A stretch of DNA of 64,000 nt from Paenisporosarcina sp. FSL H8-0542 (GTDB lineage Bacteria; Bacillota; Bacilli; Bacillales_A; Planococcaceae), in contig NZ_CP152050.1 of assembly GCF_038632915.1 (NCBI RefSeq), positions 1,643,001 to 1,707,000 on the forward strand, read 5' to 3'. Below the pieces are notes generated by a model, which worked only from the letters and a program-made list of their open reading frames with translations, ran no database searches and was not told where the DNA came from. Below are positions 36,864 through 45,466 of this stretch, piece by piece (the stretch's first letter is position 1; each line of letters begins with the position of its first letter). Position numbers and translations under genes: made by a program.

Positions 36864-37037
36864 CTGGAAGAATTTCCATATGTAATCTTAATTTCAATTG
36901 TAACGTTTATTAGTTGGATTGATTATAGATAGAAGGTTAAGAAAGCTGAAAGCGAAGAAGAAATAAGACAGGCATTAGTTCCCTTTCTTTTAGTAATGGT
37001 TCTATTCGCTATATCTATTTCAGTATTTCTTACCTAA
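36864..37037 (+). pseudogene. Broken small membrane protein gene
   Basis: Frame LEEFPYVILISIVTFISW, then an in-frame TAG, then KKAESEEEIRQALVPFLLVM and a second hydrophobic segment, stop TAA at 37037. Two hydrophobic segments around a charged middle. AGGGGGG is present upstream but no standard start codon follows it. It looks like a 60-70 residue protein that has lost its start and gained a stop. Confidence 0.55.
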
Positions 37038-37146
37038 TTAAAAGGATGTAAACCTAATAGGAATAGCCTTACTAATTATCGTCGTTTTTTTCTAGTGGTG
37101 CTGCTACAATTTGCATTCATTCATGCTGAGTGATTGATTTCTGATG

Positions 37147-37173
37147 CGTTCGATATTTTTCGAACGTTTTTTT
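37147..37173. terminator. Terminator-like hairpin CGTTCGA-TCGAACG
   Basis: 7-bp perfect stem with a 6-base loop and a run of seven Ts. Confidence 0.65.
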
Positions 37174-37203
37174 CTTTGGGAAATTTATGGGTTTCGTGAT
37201 TTT

Positions 37204-37305
37204 GTGCAACCTGGAGAATCATCGTGTCTACCTGGACGAGTGTTCTGTCTACCTAGATTCCCATTCTGTCTACCTGGAGTGCCATTCCTTCAACCTGAAG
37301 TTACC
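37204..37305. repeat. 21-bp tandem repeats upstream of uvrX
   Basis: TGTCTACCTGGA-type units begin at 37225, 37246 and 37267, an exact 21-bp period, with worn copies on either side (near 37204 and 37288). A short open frame through them (DECSVYLDSHSVYLECHS) is a by-product of the 21-bp period. Confidence 0.7.
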
Positions 37306-37337
37306 TCACCTCAAAAATGAAAATGTTTTCCATCCAT

Positions 37338-37388
37338 TGATTAAGAACATTCGTTCGGGGTATAATTCGTTTAAGAACATTTGTTCGT
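37338..37388 (+). promoter_or_regulatory. SOS promoter with two LexA boxes
   Basis: GAACATTCGTTC at 37346-37357 and GAACATTTGTTC at 37376-37387 both fit the Gram-positive LexA/DinR consensus GAAC-N4-GTTC. A TTGATT (-35, 37338) and TATAAT (-10, 37362) pair spaced 18 bp lies between and over the first box, so LexA would block both promoter recognition and clearance. Confidence 0.85.
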
Positions 37389-37407
37389 TTTGAAGGAGGA
37401 GAACATC

Positions 37408-38664
37408 ATGTATGAACAATATCCCGATCGGAAAATCGTTTGTCTCGATATGCGGTCATTTTATGCAAGCTGTGCGGCAGCGGATGAAGGACTTGACGTG
37501 ATGAAAACCCCGATTGCGATTATTGGGAATCAACAACAGAAGGGAAGCATCGTGTTAGCGGCTTCCCCACCATTAAAAAAAGAATTTGGCGTGAAGACAG
37601 GTACGCGCTTATTTGAAATACCAGATCACCCAGATATTCGGCTGATTGAACCTAAAATGGGCTTTTTCGTGCGGGTATCTATGGAAATTACCCGTTTGCT
37701 CAGTGAGTATGTGCCAAAAGAAGCGATTCATGTCTACAGCGTGGATGAAAGTTTTATTGATTTGGCTGGAACGGAGCGATTATGGGGACCTGTTGAGCAA
37801 ACTATCCAGCGCATTCAGGACGATTTACTGGAGCAGTTTCAATTGCCATCTGCGATGGGCATGGGTCCGAATATGTTGATGTCCAAGCTGGCGCTTGATT
37901 TGGATGCCAAAAAAAAAGGATTCGCTCGTTGGACTTATGACGATGTCCCAACAAAGTTATGGCCAGTATCCCCACTTCGCGAAATGTGGGGCATTGGACC
38001 GCGAATGGAAAAAAACTTGAATGCCATGGGGATTTTTTCAGTCGGAGATCTTGCGAAAACGAAGTTGGCGACGCTTGAAGCAAAATTCGGGGTCATGGGA
38101 AACCAACTGTACCATCACGCCTGGGGAATTGATCTATCCGACCTCGGTGCACCCCTTATCGAAGGGCAAGTCAGTTACGGAAAAGGGCAAATTCTATTTC
38201 GCGATTACCGTAAAAAGGAAGACATTCTCGCAGTTGTCCTGGAAATGACGGAAGACGTGGCAAGACGTGCGCGGGAAGCAGGTAAAGTCGGGCGTACCGT
38301 TCATCTCGGTGCCGAGTACAGTAAAGATGCCTTTGGCGGAGGGTTTCATCGTTCCCGTTCGATGGAAGAAGCCACAAACGACACAATGAAAATTTACAAG
38401 ATGTGTGTGAAGCTGCTGGATGAACATTTTGATGATCGACCCGTCCGACGACTGTCCGTAACTTTATCAAATATGGAGCCTGAGCATTCGATGCAGCTCA
38501 GCCTGTTTGAAGCGGAAAAGTGGCGCAAGCGAAAGCTAGGTTCGGCCATGGATCACATTCGCAGCAAATATGGTTCGGCCGCATTACTGCGTGCCGTTTC
38601 CTATACAGACGCCGGAACAGCCCGAGCCCGTTCCAAGTTAATTGGGGGACATAAAGCCGAATAA
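37408..38664 (+). CDS. uvrX: Y-family DNA polymerase UvrX/YqjW-type
   Basis: 418 residues from ATG 37408 (GAAGGAGGAG 7-12 bases upstream). Palm/finger motifs: CLDMRSFYASC with Asp14, and VYSVDESFIDL with catalytic Asp113/Glu114; helix-hairpin-helix thumb (MWGIGPRMEKNLNAMGI); C-terminal little-finger domain; MQLSLF near residue 366 is a beta-clamp-binding motif. Error-prone lesion-bypass polymerase of the plasmid/phage UvrX class. Two LexA boxes immediately upstream show SOS control. The YolD-type partner that usually follows uvrX/yqjW is absent. Confidence 0.93.
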   Translation: MYEQYPDRKIVCLDMRSFYASCAAADEGLDVMKTPIAIIGNQQQKGSIVLAASPPLKKEFGVKTGTRLFEIPDHPDIRLIEPKMGFFVRVSMEITRLLSEYVPKEAIHVYSVDESFIDLAGTERLWGPVEQTIQRIQDDLLEQFQLPSAMGMGPNMLMSKLALDLDAKKKGFARWTYDDVPTKLWPVSPLREMWGIGPRMEKNLNAMGIFSVGDLAKTKLATLEAKFGVMGNQLYHHAWGIDLSDLGAPLIEGQVSYGKGQILFRDYRKKEDILAVVLEMTEDVARRAREAGKVGRTVHLGAEYSKDAFGGGFHRSRSMEEATNDTMKIYKMCVKLLDEHFDDRPVRRLSVTLSNMEPEHSMQLSLFEAEKWRKRKLGSAMDHIRSKYGSAALLRAVSYTDAGTARARSKLIGGHKAE

Positions 38665-38682
38665 AAGAAGAGGGAGATGTTA

Positions 38683-38740
38683 CACCCTGGCCATTCTAGT
38701 ATGGCCGGGGGGTGGGCGATGTGAGAAAATCCACATCGCT
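38683..38740 (+). terminator. Two hairpins after uvrX
   Basis: CACCCTGGCCAT / ATGGCCGGGGGGTG (38683-38714, imperfect), then GCGATGTG / CACATCGC (38716-38739). Neither has a strong T tract. They could terminate uvrX or form a leader structure for the ABC operon, whose B. subtilis relatives bmrCD are controlled by a leader. Confidence 0.5.
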
Positions 38741-38848
38741 TATTCGAACTATTTCCCAATCCGAATAATTTCTATTTCGTATCTTCTCTAAATTCCGAAC
38801 ATTTGCTAAACTAGTAAAGTCTGAAAAAAAGAATCGGGGGATTACTGC

Positions 38849-40603
38849 GTGAAAGTATTTTTAGATTTAGGGTGGTTTTTTAAAGAGAGAAAGAAACAGT
38901 ATATCTTCGGCATCTTGATGCTGATGGTCGTTGCATTTTTGCAACTGCTGCCACCTAAAATAATAGGATATGTCGTCGATGAAATTAGATTGGGTACTTT
39001 AACAGGCGAAGCACTTGTGAAATGGCTGCTGTTCCTGGCAGGTGCCGCTCTGGCCATGTATATCATTCGTTATTACTGGCGCACGATGATTTTTGGTTCG
39101 GCAATTTTACTTGCTCGTCAATTGCGAGAACGTTTATTCCAACATTTTACCCGCATGTCACCTAGGTTTTATCAAAAGCGCCGTGTTGGCGACTTGATGG
39201 CACATGCGACCAATGATTTATCAGCCGTTCAACAGACGGCAGGAGCGGGTGTCTTGACGCTAGTCGATTCATTGACTACAGGTGGGTTTGTTATAGCTGC
39301 GATGGCAATTACAATCAATTGGAAATTGACGCTCATTGCATTGATTCCCATGCCAATCATGGCGTATTTGACAAATTACTACGGAACAATGTTGCATAAT
39401 CGTTTCCACTTTGCCCAGGAAGCCTTCTCGAATTTGAACGATAAAGCACAGGAAAGTATTTCGGGAATCAAAGTCATTAAAACATTTGGTCAGGAAAAAG
39501 AAGACATCCAAGACTTTGTAAAGTTATCGGATGACGTAGTCGAAAAGAACATACACGTAGCCAAAGTGGATTCACTATTCGATCCAACAATATCGGCAAT
39601 TGTTGGTACTTCGTTCTTCCTATCAATCGTGTTCGGTGCACGATTGATCATGGCAAATGAAATGTCCATCGGGGATTTGATTGCATTTACTGCCTATCTT
39701 GGGTTACTAGTCTGGCCAATGCTAGCATTCGGTTGGTTATTCAACATTGTTGAACGAGGACGTGCTTCTTACGATCGGATTCGCGCATTGCTTGCCGAAC
39801 CAATCGATATTGATGACGCGGAACATGCACTAGATGTAAAAGCGCAAGGTGACCTGGATGTTCATATCGATGAATTTAAATTCCCGGAAGATGACCGCGC
39901 TGCCTTGAAAAATGTTCACTTCACACTGAAACGTGGAGAAACGTTAGGAATTGTCGGCAAGACGGGTTCAGGGAAAACAGCTATCTTGAAATTGTTATTA
40001 CGTGAATTCGAAGGATACGATGGGTGGATTACTTACGGTGGCCATTCCATCAATGCCTACAAAAAAGAACGACTGCGTTCAGCAATTGGTTATGTACCGC
40101 AAGATCATTTCTTGTTTTCAACGACGGTTGCTGGAAATATTGCCTTTGCGAATACAAGTGCTCCAATAGAAGAAGTGTATGAAGCGGCTCAGCTCGCACA
40201 CATTCATGAAGACATACTGAAATTCACGAATGGTTATGAAACCATTGTCGGCGAACGAGGCGTGTCGTTATCTGGTGGACAAAAGCAACGGATTTCGATT
40301 GCCCGTGCATTGATGATGAAGCCGGAGTTGTTAATCTTGGACGATTCGCTATCTGCAGTTGATGCGCGAACAGAAGAAGCAATCCTTGAGTCGTTAAAAG
40401 CATCCCGACTGGATGAAACGACCATTATTACCGCACATCGATTGAGCGCGATTCAACATGCACATCAAATCATCGTGCTTCATGAAGGAACAATTGTTGA
40501 AAAAGGTTCCCATGAAGACCTCATGGACCAAAAAGGACGTTACTACGAAATGTATCAATTACAACAATTAGAAGCACTTGTCGAAATGGGGGGTGAGGTG
40601 TAA
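38849..40603 (+). CDS. bmrC: Heterodimeric multidrug ABC exporter subunit, BmrC/YheI-like
   Basis: 584 residues: six-helix exporter domain (about 1-310) and ATPase (about 335-580). Walker A VGKTGSGKTA, consensus signature VSLSGGQKQRIS, Walker B LLILD498 followed by Asp499 instead of the catalytic Glu, then SLSAVD and switch His in TAHRLS. The Asp replacement marks the non-catalytic site of heterodimeric exporters, as in B. subtilis BmrC. GTG start with GGGGG upstream. The partner gene starts on its last base. Confidence 0.9.
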   Translation: MKVFLDLGWFFKERKKQYIFGILMLMVVAFLQLLPPKIIGYVVDEIRLGTLTGEALVKWLLFLAGAALAMYIIRYYWRTMIFGSAILLARQLRERLFQHFTRMSPRFYQKRRVGDLMAHATNDLSAVQQTAGAGVLTLVDSLTTGGFVIAAMAITINWKLTLIALIPMPIMAYLTNYYGTMLHNRFHFAQEAFSNLNDKAQESISGIKVIKTFGQEKEDIQDFVKLSDDVVEKNIHVAKVDSLFDPTISAIVGTSFFLSIVFGARLIMANEMSIGDLIAFTAYLGLLVWPMLAFGWLFNIVERGRASYDRIRALLAEPIDIDDAEHALDVKAQGDLDVHIDEFKFPEDDRAALKNVHFTLKRGETLGIVGKTGSGKTAILKLLLREFEGYDGWITYGGHSINAYKKERLRSAIGYVPQDHFLFSTTVAGNIAFANTSAPIEEVYEAAQLAHIHEDILKFTNGYETIVGERGVSLSGGQKQRISIARALMMKPELLILDDSLSAVDARTEEAILESLKASRLDETTIITAHRLSAIQHAHQIIVLHEGTIVEKGSHEDLMDQKGRYYEMYQLQQLEALVEMGGEV

Positions 40604-42381
40604 TGGAAGAACAGCCAAAGCTAACAGGAAAAGATCAAGGCATCATCTTAAGAAGGCTCATTTCCTATTTGAAGCCACATAAAAAGGTCATTACATTTGC
40701 GTTATTCCTACTTGGCCTTACCGTAGTCGGGGACGTTGTTGGACCTATTTTGATTAAAACGTTCATAGATGATTATTTGACCGTTCAAAACTTTCCGACA
40801 GGACCGTTAGTCGGACTGGCGAGTGCGTACTTATTCATTCAAATCTCTAATGTTTTCATCAGTTATTTCCAGCTGCTGAAATTCCAGGAGATAGCACTGA
40901 AAATCATTCAGCAAATGCGAATTGATGTTTTTACGAAAGTACAAAACCTCGGAATGCGTTATTTTGATAAAACGCCTGCCGGAAGCATTGTGTCTCGCGT
41001 AACGAATGATACGGAAGCCATTAAAGATATGTTTGTCAGTGTCTTGGTCGGGTTCTTGCAAAGTGGTTTCTTAGTGGTCGGAGTATACATCGCGATGTTC
41101 ATTCTGAATGTTAAACTGGCCCTCGTTACATTATTGCTATTGCCGATATTATTTATGATTATAAAAACGTACCGTCGTTACAGCTCGGTGTTTTACCAAG
41201 ATTTGCGTGAGCGATTGAGTCAATTAAATGCAAAACTGGCTGAATCCTTGCAAGGCATGTCCATGATTCAAGCATTCCGACAAGAACCGAGATTGAAAGA
41301 TGAATTCAATGACATCAATGAACAGCACTGGAAAGCAGGCAAGCGTAATATCAAAATGGATAGTCTGTTGCTGCGTCCCGCGATTGATTTGGTGTATGCA
41401 CTTGCGCTGATTATGTTGCTAAGCTATTTCGGGGTAACTTCATTCAGCAATACGATCGAAGTTGGTGTGATTTACGCCTTCGTGACGTATATTGACCGAT
41501 TCTTTGAACCGATTAATCAAGTCATGCAACGTTTATCGATTTTCCAACAAGCCATTGTAGCGGCTTCCCGTGTTTTCAAGCTACTCGATGAAAAGGAACT
41601 TGTGCCAAGCCAGGCGAACACAAATGCACGGATTGATGCTGGGAAAATTGAATTCAAAAATGTAACATTCTCTTACGATGGACAAACAGATGTATTGAAA
41701 AACATTTCCTTCACCGCGAATCCTGGGGAAACGGTAGCGCTAGTCGGCCATACCGGAAGTGGGAAAAGTTCCATCATCAATTTATTGATGCGTTTTTATG
41801 AGTTTGAACAAGGTGATATTTTGATAGATGGACAATCTGTAAAAGATTTCAAAGCTCAGGAATTACGGGATAAAATGGGACTTGTGCTACAAGATCCGTT
41901 CTTGTTCTTCGGGGATATTGAAAGCAACATTCGTTTGCACAAGCAAAGTATGACGGATGACGAAGTGCGTGCTGCTGCAGAGTTTGTTCAAGCTGACGGC
42001 TTCATCAATCTGTTGCCAGAAGGCTATAAGCAAAAAGTAACCGAGCGAGGCTCAACCTTCTCAAGTGGTCAGCGTCAACTCGTCGCATTCGCCCGTACGG
42101 TGGCAACGGATCCGAAGATTTTGGTGCTGGATGAAGCAACAGCAAACATCGATACGGAAACAGAAGTGGCAATTCAATCAAGTCTTGAAAAAATGCGACA
42201 AGGACGAACAACGATTGCCATTGCCCACCGTTTGAGTACGATTCAAGATGCAGAGCTGATTTTAGTCCTTCATCAAGGCGAGGTTGTTGAACAGGGCAAT
42301 CATCAACAGTTGCTTGCAAAAAAAGGCTTGTATCACAAAATGTACCTGTTGCAGAACGGCATAGTGGAAGAAGCAGTATAA
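40603..42381 (+). CDS. bmrD: Heterodimeric multidrug ABC exporter subunit, BmrD/YheH-like
   Basis: 592 residues: six-helix domain (about 1-330) and ATPase (about 345-590). Walker A VGHTGSGKSS, Walker B ILVLD510E511 with the catalytic Glu present, signature degenerated to TFSSGQRQL. It therefore complements its partner: one complete ATP site forms from this Walker B and the partner's LSGGQ. B. subtilis YheH is longer by about 80 residues, so this is a compact form. Exports drugs by analogy. Confidence 0.9.
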   Translation: MEEQPKLTGKDQGIILRRLISYLKPHKKVITFALFLLGLTVVGDVVGPILIKTFIDDYLTVQNFPTGPLVGLASAYLFIQISNVFISYFQLLKFQEIALKIIQQMRIDVFTKVQNLGMRYFDKTPAGSIVSRVTNDTEAIKDMFVSVLVGFLQSGFLVVGVYIAMFILNVKLALVTLLLLPILFMIIKTYRRYSSVFYQDLRERLSQLNAKLAESLQGMSMIQAFRQEPRLKDEFNDINEQHWKAGKRNIKMDSLLLRPAIDLVYALALIMLLSYFGVTSFSNTIEVGVIYAFVTYIDRFFEPINQVMQRLSIFQQAIVAASRVFKLLDEKELVPSQANTNARIDAGKIEFKNVTFSYDGQTDVLKNISFTANPGETVALVGHTGSGKSSIINLLMRFYEFEQGDILIDGQSVKDFKAQELRDKMGLVLQDPFLFFGDIESNIRLHKQSMTDDEVRAAAEFVQADGFINLLPEGYKQKVTERGSTFSSGQRQLVAFARTVATDPKILVLDEATANIDTETEVAIQSSLEKMRQGRTTIAIAHRLSTIQDAELILVLHQGEVVEQGNHQQLLAKKGLYHKMYLLQNGIVEEAV

Positions 42382-42396
42382 AACCCATAGCTAATC

Positions 42397-42438
42397 AAAA
42401 TGTCTATCAAATTGTAAGTAGATTTGATAGACATTTTT
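42397..42438 (+). terminator. Rho-independent terminator of the exporter operon
   Basis: Perfect 16-bp stem AAAATGTCTATCAAAT / ATTTGATAGACATTTT with a 9-base loop, 15 bp after the stop codon. Confidence 0.9.
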
Positions 42439-42590
42439 ATATAGCAAATAATGTACAAAGGTTTGTTAAATGGAAAAATATTGTATTAATTTAAAGGGGA
42501 ATCAAGGGTTCGTGTCTAATATAGAATTACTGGAAACAGTAAAGTTGTAGACAACCTCTATATGTATATCGAAATGTTGAAGTAGTACTC

Positions 42591-42655
42591 AAAAGGCTTT
42601 ACTTTCTAAGAAAGTAAAGCCTTTTTTCTTATTGAACTAAAGCAGCAGTTTAATT
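42591..42655. repeat. Composite palindrome copy with strong central terminator
   Basis: AAAGGCTTTACTTTC / GAAAGTAAAGCCTTTT hairpin (42591-42627) followed by TTCTTATTGAACTAAAGCAGCAGTTTAATT, the B half of the family with a changed core. 42439-42590 has no gene. Confidence 0.65.
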
Positions 42656-42720
42656 AAAAAATGAAACATTTCTGAAATCTAATCGTACTAAAATAATGTA
42701 ATAGGTAGCAGGGAGGGTTT

Positions 42721-43031
42721 ATTGTTTTTGGAACAATTTTAATCATCGTGTTATTCGTAATGTTAGGAATTATTCTATCGAATGGTAAAGGCTCATTTTT
42801 AATTGCTGGATTTAACACGTTGCCACAAGAAGAAAAAAAAAATATGATACGGTTGCATTCTGTAAGTTTATGGGGAAAATGATGTTCGCTTTATCATTCA
42901 GTATGGTATTTTGGGTACTTAGTGAAGCATATGAAAACAATTGGTTATTTGTTTTTGGTCTCATATTATTTATCGGTATTGTCGTGTTTACTCTTATATA
43001 CGCTAATACAGGGAATCGGTTTAAAAAGTAA
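42721..43031 (+). pseudogene. DUF3784-like membrane protein, frameshifted in a poly-A run
   Basis: Frame one gives FGTILIIVLFVMLGIILSNG, then SFLIAGFNTLPQEEKKN. After a run of ten A (42833-42842) the reading continues one frame over as YDTVAFCKFMGKMMFALSFS and on to NTGNRFKK, stop 43031. Together these make a DUF3784-type three-helix protein of about 103 residues. GGGAGG is well placed, but the in-frame codon after it is ATT, not a usual start. The slip in a homopolymer could be a real mutation, a phase-variable tract or a sequencing error. Confidence 0.7.
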
Positions 43032-43097
43032 ATGTTTATCAGTTAATACTTGAATAGTTAATTTGAAAAATTATTTAAACATTTGTGAAGGATTGTA

Positions 43098-43128
43098 CTT
43101 CAATTAACGGGTGCGTTTGTTCATTAAG
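43098..43128. repeat. TAACGGG palindrome (type A, worn)
   Basis: CTTCAATTAACGGGTGCGTTTGTTCATTAAG: left arm and loop conserved, right arm degraded. Confidence 0.65.
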
Positions 43129-43174
43129 AGCAACCGCTATTGTGCTAACAACCAGGATTGTGGGGAATAAAACT

Positions 43175-43393
43175 TTGGAAGAAAAAAACCAATCGAAACT
43201 AGAAAAATGGAGAACGAAATATGGTTCATTAGCTGTTGCTTCGGGATGTTTATATTCTTTGATAGTTACTTGGGGAGAAGGCTGGTTTTTTACAGCAATA
43301 ATGATTTTAGGGGTCTGCATATGTGGTGCTTTTGCATTTTTTGATTTAAAAATAGTACATACAATCGGATTGATTAAAAAGGTACAAGAATAA
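43175..43393 (+). CDS. Small membrane protein, unknown
   Basis: 72 residues from TTG 43175. A charged N-terminus (LEEKNQSKLEKWRTKYGSLA), two hydrophobic segments (about 25-40 and 43-60) and a basic tail. TGTGGGG lies 8-13 bases upstream. An in-frame ATG at 43085 would read through the palindromic repeat, so I reject it as start. No recognised family. It sits between two repeat copies. Confidence 0.5.
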   Translation: MEEKNQSKLEKWRTKYGSLAVASGCLYSLIVTWGEGWFFTAIMILGVCICGAFAFFDLKIVHTIGLIKKVQE

Positions 43394-43424
43394 TACCAAG
43401 TGTATTATTTGTCGATGTTCCACT

Positions 43425-43506
43425 CTTAAACTAACGGGCGCTTTACTTCAAGAAGGAGTGAAGCATTTTTTCTTGTTGAACTAACGAGACTGTATAGTTG
43501 AGGAAG
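43425..43506. repeat. Composite TAACGGG palindrome
   Basis: CTTAAACTAACGGGCGCTTTACTTCAAGAAGG, hairpin GCTTTACTTC / GGAGTGAAGC, T tract TTTTTTCTTG, then TTGAACTAACGAGACTGTATAGTTGAGGAAG. Full A-terminator-B order. Confidence 0.75.
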
Positions 43507-43541
43507 ATAAATTAGCAAAGGGAAGGGGGATGTCTTAATTC

Positions 43542-43739
43542 ATGAATAAATTTGTAAACATCTTTGTGTTTGTAATTTAATTCTATGTTTTTTATACCTT
43601 GGCTGAGGAGTACGTAGGTTGGATAACGAGCCCTGATCACAATTTACTGTTACAGCTTATGTATCCACTTAGTATTTTTATAGTTGCAATCATAGCTACT
43701 GTGATTTCAATTAAATACATAAAGAGAAATCAAATATGA
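43542..43739 (+). pseudogene. Broken two-helix small membrane protein gene
   Basis: ATG 43542 opens MNKFVNIFVFVI, then TAA. The same frame continues as FYVFYTLAEEYVGWITSPDH, then a second hydrophobic segment (IFIVAIIATVISI) and stop TGA 43739. A single nonsense codon separates the two parts of a 65-residue protein. Flanked by repeat copies. Confidence 0.6.
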
Positions 43740-43752
43740 TTATATGCAATAG

Positions 43753-43786
43753 CTTCTTTAACTAACGGAACAGGTTAGTTGAAGAA
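43753..43786. repeat. TAACGG palindrome (type B)
   Basis: CTTCTTTAACTAA / TTAGTTGAAGAA with loop CGGAACAGG; one mismatch in 12 bp. Confidence 0.75.
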
Positions 43787-43816
43787 CAATTGATTTTAAA
43801 AAGGGGTGCCAAGTGA

Positions 43817-44179
43817 ATGAAGTTAAGATTTTTTTCCTTAACATTAACAGTATTATCAATTTTACTGATTTGTGGTTGTTCGACTAAACAAGATGAAGTG
43901 AATTCCAAAGGCACAGATAGCTATGAAAGAATTAGAAAAGTTGCTTGGGATTTCATCGAAGAAAAAGGTTGGGGTGGCAGTGCTATAGCGGACTGGAAAA
44001 GTGCTGATGTGAAAAAAACGATTGCTGATAATAGCTATGAATTACTGGATAAAACTTATGAAGGGAAAGAAGTATTAAGGGTATCCTTTATAGACCAAGA
44101 GGACGTTGTAGTTGGTCCACCTTTAATACTTGTTGACCCTGAAACCAATGAAGTAATAGGCTATATGCCGGGTGAATAG
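43817..44179 (+). CDS. Small lipoprotein, unknown
   Basis: 120 residues. Lipoprotein signal with lipobox LICGC (Cys about residue 20); the mature part is about 100 residues with AWDFIEEKGWGGSAIADWKSA and a C-terminal LVDPETNEVIGYMPGE that resembles small PepSY-like or YmzC-type folds but is not diagnostic. Expected to be anchored to the outer face of the membrane. AAAGGGGTG precedes the ATG. Single gene between repeat copies. Confidence 0.72.
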   Translation: MKLRFFSLTLTVLSILLICGCSTKQDEVNSKGTDSYERIRKVAWDFIEEKGWGGSAIADWKSADVKKTIADNSYELLDKTYEGKEVLRVSFIDQEDVVVGPPLILVDPETNEVIGYMPGE

Positions 44180-44190
44180 AAATGAATGAT

Positions 44191-44270
44191 CTTCAACTAA
44201 CGGGTGCTTTACTTTAATAAGGAGTAAGACCATTTCTTCTTCAACTAACGCAGCAGTTTAGTTGAAGAAG
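44191..44270. repeat. Composite TAACGGG palindrome, best B stem
   Basis: A half CTTCAACTAACGGGTGCTTT, degraded central hairpin TTACTT / GAGTAAG, then B half with a perfect 13-bp stem CTTCTTCAACTAA / TTTAGTTGAAGAAG (44236-44270). Confidence 0.85.
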
Positions 44271-44316
44271 AAGATTTTTTGGGGAACACCAGAACTTCTA
44301 ATCGGGAGGTAATTTA

Positions 44317-44847
44317 GTGGAAATAGTGGAAAGAAAATATAATTTGTGGTCTTTTCTTTTATGCTTGTTAGTAACGGTTCTTTCTTTACAGACTTTATAT
44401 GCTTCTTATAACCATTCGTGGTCAGTTGCACCACCTGCTTCGGTTTTATTGTTGCTCACGTTTACTACTTGTTTTATGGGTATTTCGGGATTTAGAGACA
44501 AAAGCAACAGGGGAGCAAGATGGAGAAGTTGGATGACTGTCTTAATTGCATTTCCCCTTTCAGCAATTTTTCTATTAGGGATAGTAGTGAATACATTTGC
44601 AAGAGAACCCATTGCAACAACCCAATCACCCGATTCTAAAACGACAATCAACTTCTACACATTAAATGGTGGTGCAGCTACTTCTATTAGTGTAGTAGGA
44701 ATAGTAGATGGTCCCCTTTGGTTCAAGAAGAATATCTACTATGATGACAATATGCACAAGGCAGATGTGGCTTGGACAAATAACGGTATTATTACAATAA
44801 ATAATCACACTTTGAACTTAGATAAAGGGGAAACTTTTTCGGATTAA
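44317..44847 (+). CDS. DUF5412 family membrane protein
   Basis: 176 residues: helices about 10-30, 38-55 and 68-90, then an external domain with SPDSKTTINFYTLNGGAATS, an aromatic-rich segment before KKNIYY, and TNNGIITINNHTLNL, the signature of DUF5412. Function unknown. GTG start with GGGAGG seven bases upstream. Single gene flanked by repeats. Confidence 0.75.
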   Translation: MEIVERKYNLWSFLLCLLVTVLSLQTLYASYNHSWSVAPPASVLLLLTFTTCFMGISGFRDKSNRGARWRSWMTVLIAFPLSAIFLLGIVVNTFAREPIATTQSPDSKTTINFYTLNGGAATSISVVGIVDGPLWFKKNIYYDDNMHKADVAWTNNGIITINNHTLNLDKGETFSD

Positions 44848-44853
44848 TAATTC

Positions 44854-44945
44854 TTTTTACTAACGGTTACTTTAGTAAAAATCTTTGGGCTGTTTTGGTA
44901 GCCCTTTTTTCTTTTTCAACTAACGGGGCAGTTTAGTTGAAGAAA
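44854..44945. repeat. Composite TAACGG palindrome with terminator
   Basis: A half: 10-bp perfect stem TTTTTACTAA / TTAGTAAAAA. Centre: GGGCT / AGCCC hairpin and TTTTTT. B half: TTCAACTAA / TTAGTTGAA around CGGGGCAGT. The A stem has changed on both sides so that pairing is kept. Confidence 0.85.
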
Positions 44946-44970
44946 CACTGAAAAGAAAGGGGCTGTAAAA

Positions 44971-45456
44971 ATGAAATATTTATTATATGAATTGCATTTA
45001 GCTCAAAATATGGATGGCACGAATGATGAAGAATTGGATAAATTAGATAATCAATGGATGGAAAATGCGAAAAAATACAAAGAGGTATTCAATACATTAT
45101 CTGATAGATTGCCTCAAGATATTTTTAATCGTTTTAACTCTTGGGGTTTTCACGATTATAGACTTATAAAAATTGAAATTGAACATAAAAGTCTCCTTCA
45201 CTCAAACATTCACTTCACTGTTTCCAGTGACGATGTTTGGATATTGAGTTTTGACAATGTCTCGTTCTTTCAATTTCAACACTTGAATTATGATAATGAT
45301 AAACCTATTAATAATCGTGAAATAGATGACTGGTTGTTTGAAGAATTATTACCAATTAACGAATCAACATTATCATTTGAAGTCATTTTGTCATCAGGAG
45401 GAAATATACTCTTACACTTCCCAGATAAATCGGTTTCGATGAAAAAGTTAAAATAG
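44971..45456 (+). CDS. Hypothetical cytosolic protein (DUF4085-like?)
   Basis: 161 residues, no signal or helix, acidic. WGFHDYRLIKIEIEHKSLLH and ILSFDNVSFF resemble the C-terminal part of DUF4085-type Bacillus proteins, but the similarity is judged by eye only; an immunity-type protein is another possibility. GAAAGGGGCTG gives a ribosome-binding site. Flanked by repeats on both sides. Confidence 0.6.
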   Translation: MKYLLYELHLAQNMDGTNDEELDKLDNQWMENAKKYKEVFNTLSDRLPQDIFNRFNSWGFHDYRLIKIEIEHKSLLHSNIHFTVSSDDVWILSFDNVSFFQFQHLNYDNDKPINNREIDDWLFEELLPINESTLSFEVILSSGGNILLHFPDKSVSMKKLK

Positions 45457-45466
45457 CTACTGCATT

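Noticed and set aside
37187-37393. 68-codon frame with VYLDSHSVYLECHS repeats
   Set aside because: The repeats follow from the 21-bp DNA tandem array and the frame runs through the LexA boxes and promoter of uvrX.
43085-43174. N-terminal extension of the 72-residue membrane protein from ATG 43085
   Set aside because: Would translate the palindromic repeat and has no ribosome-binding site.
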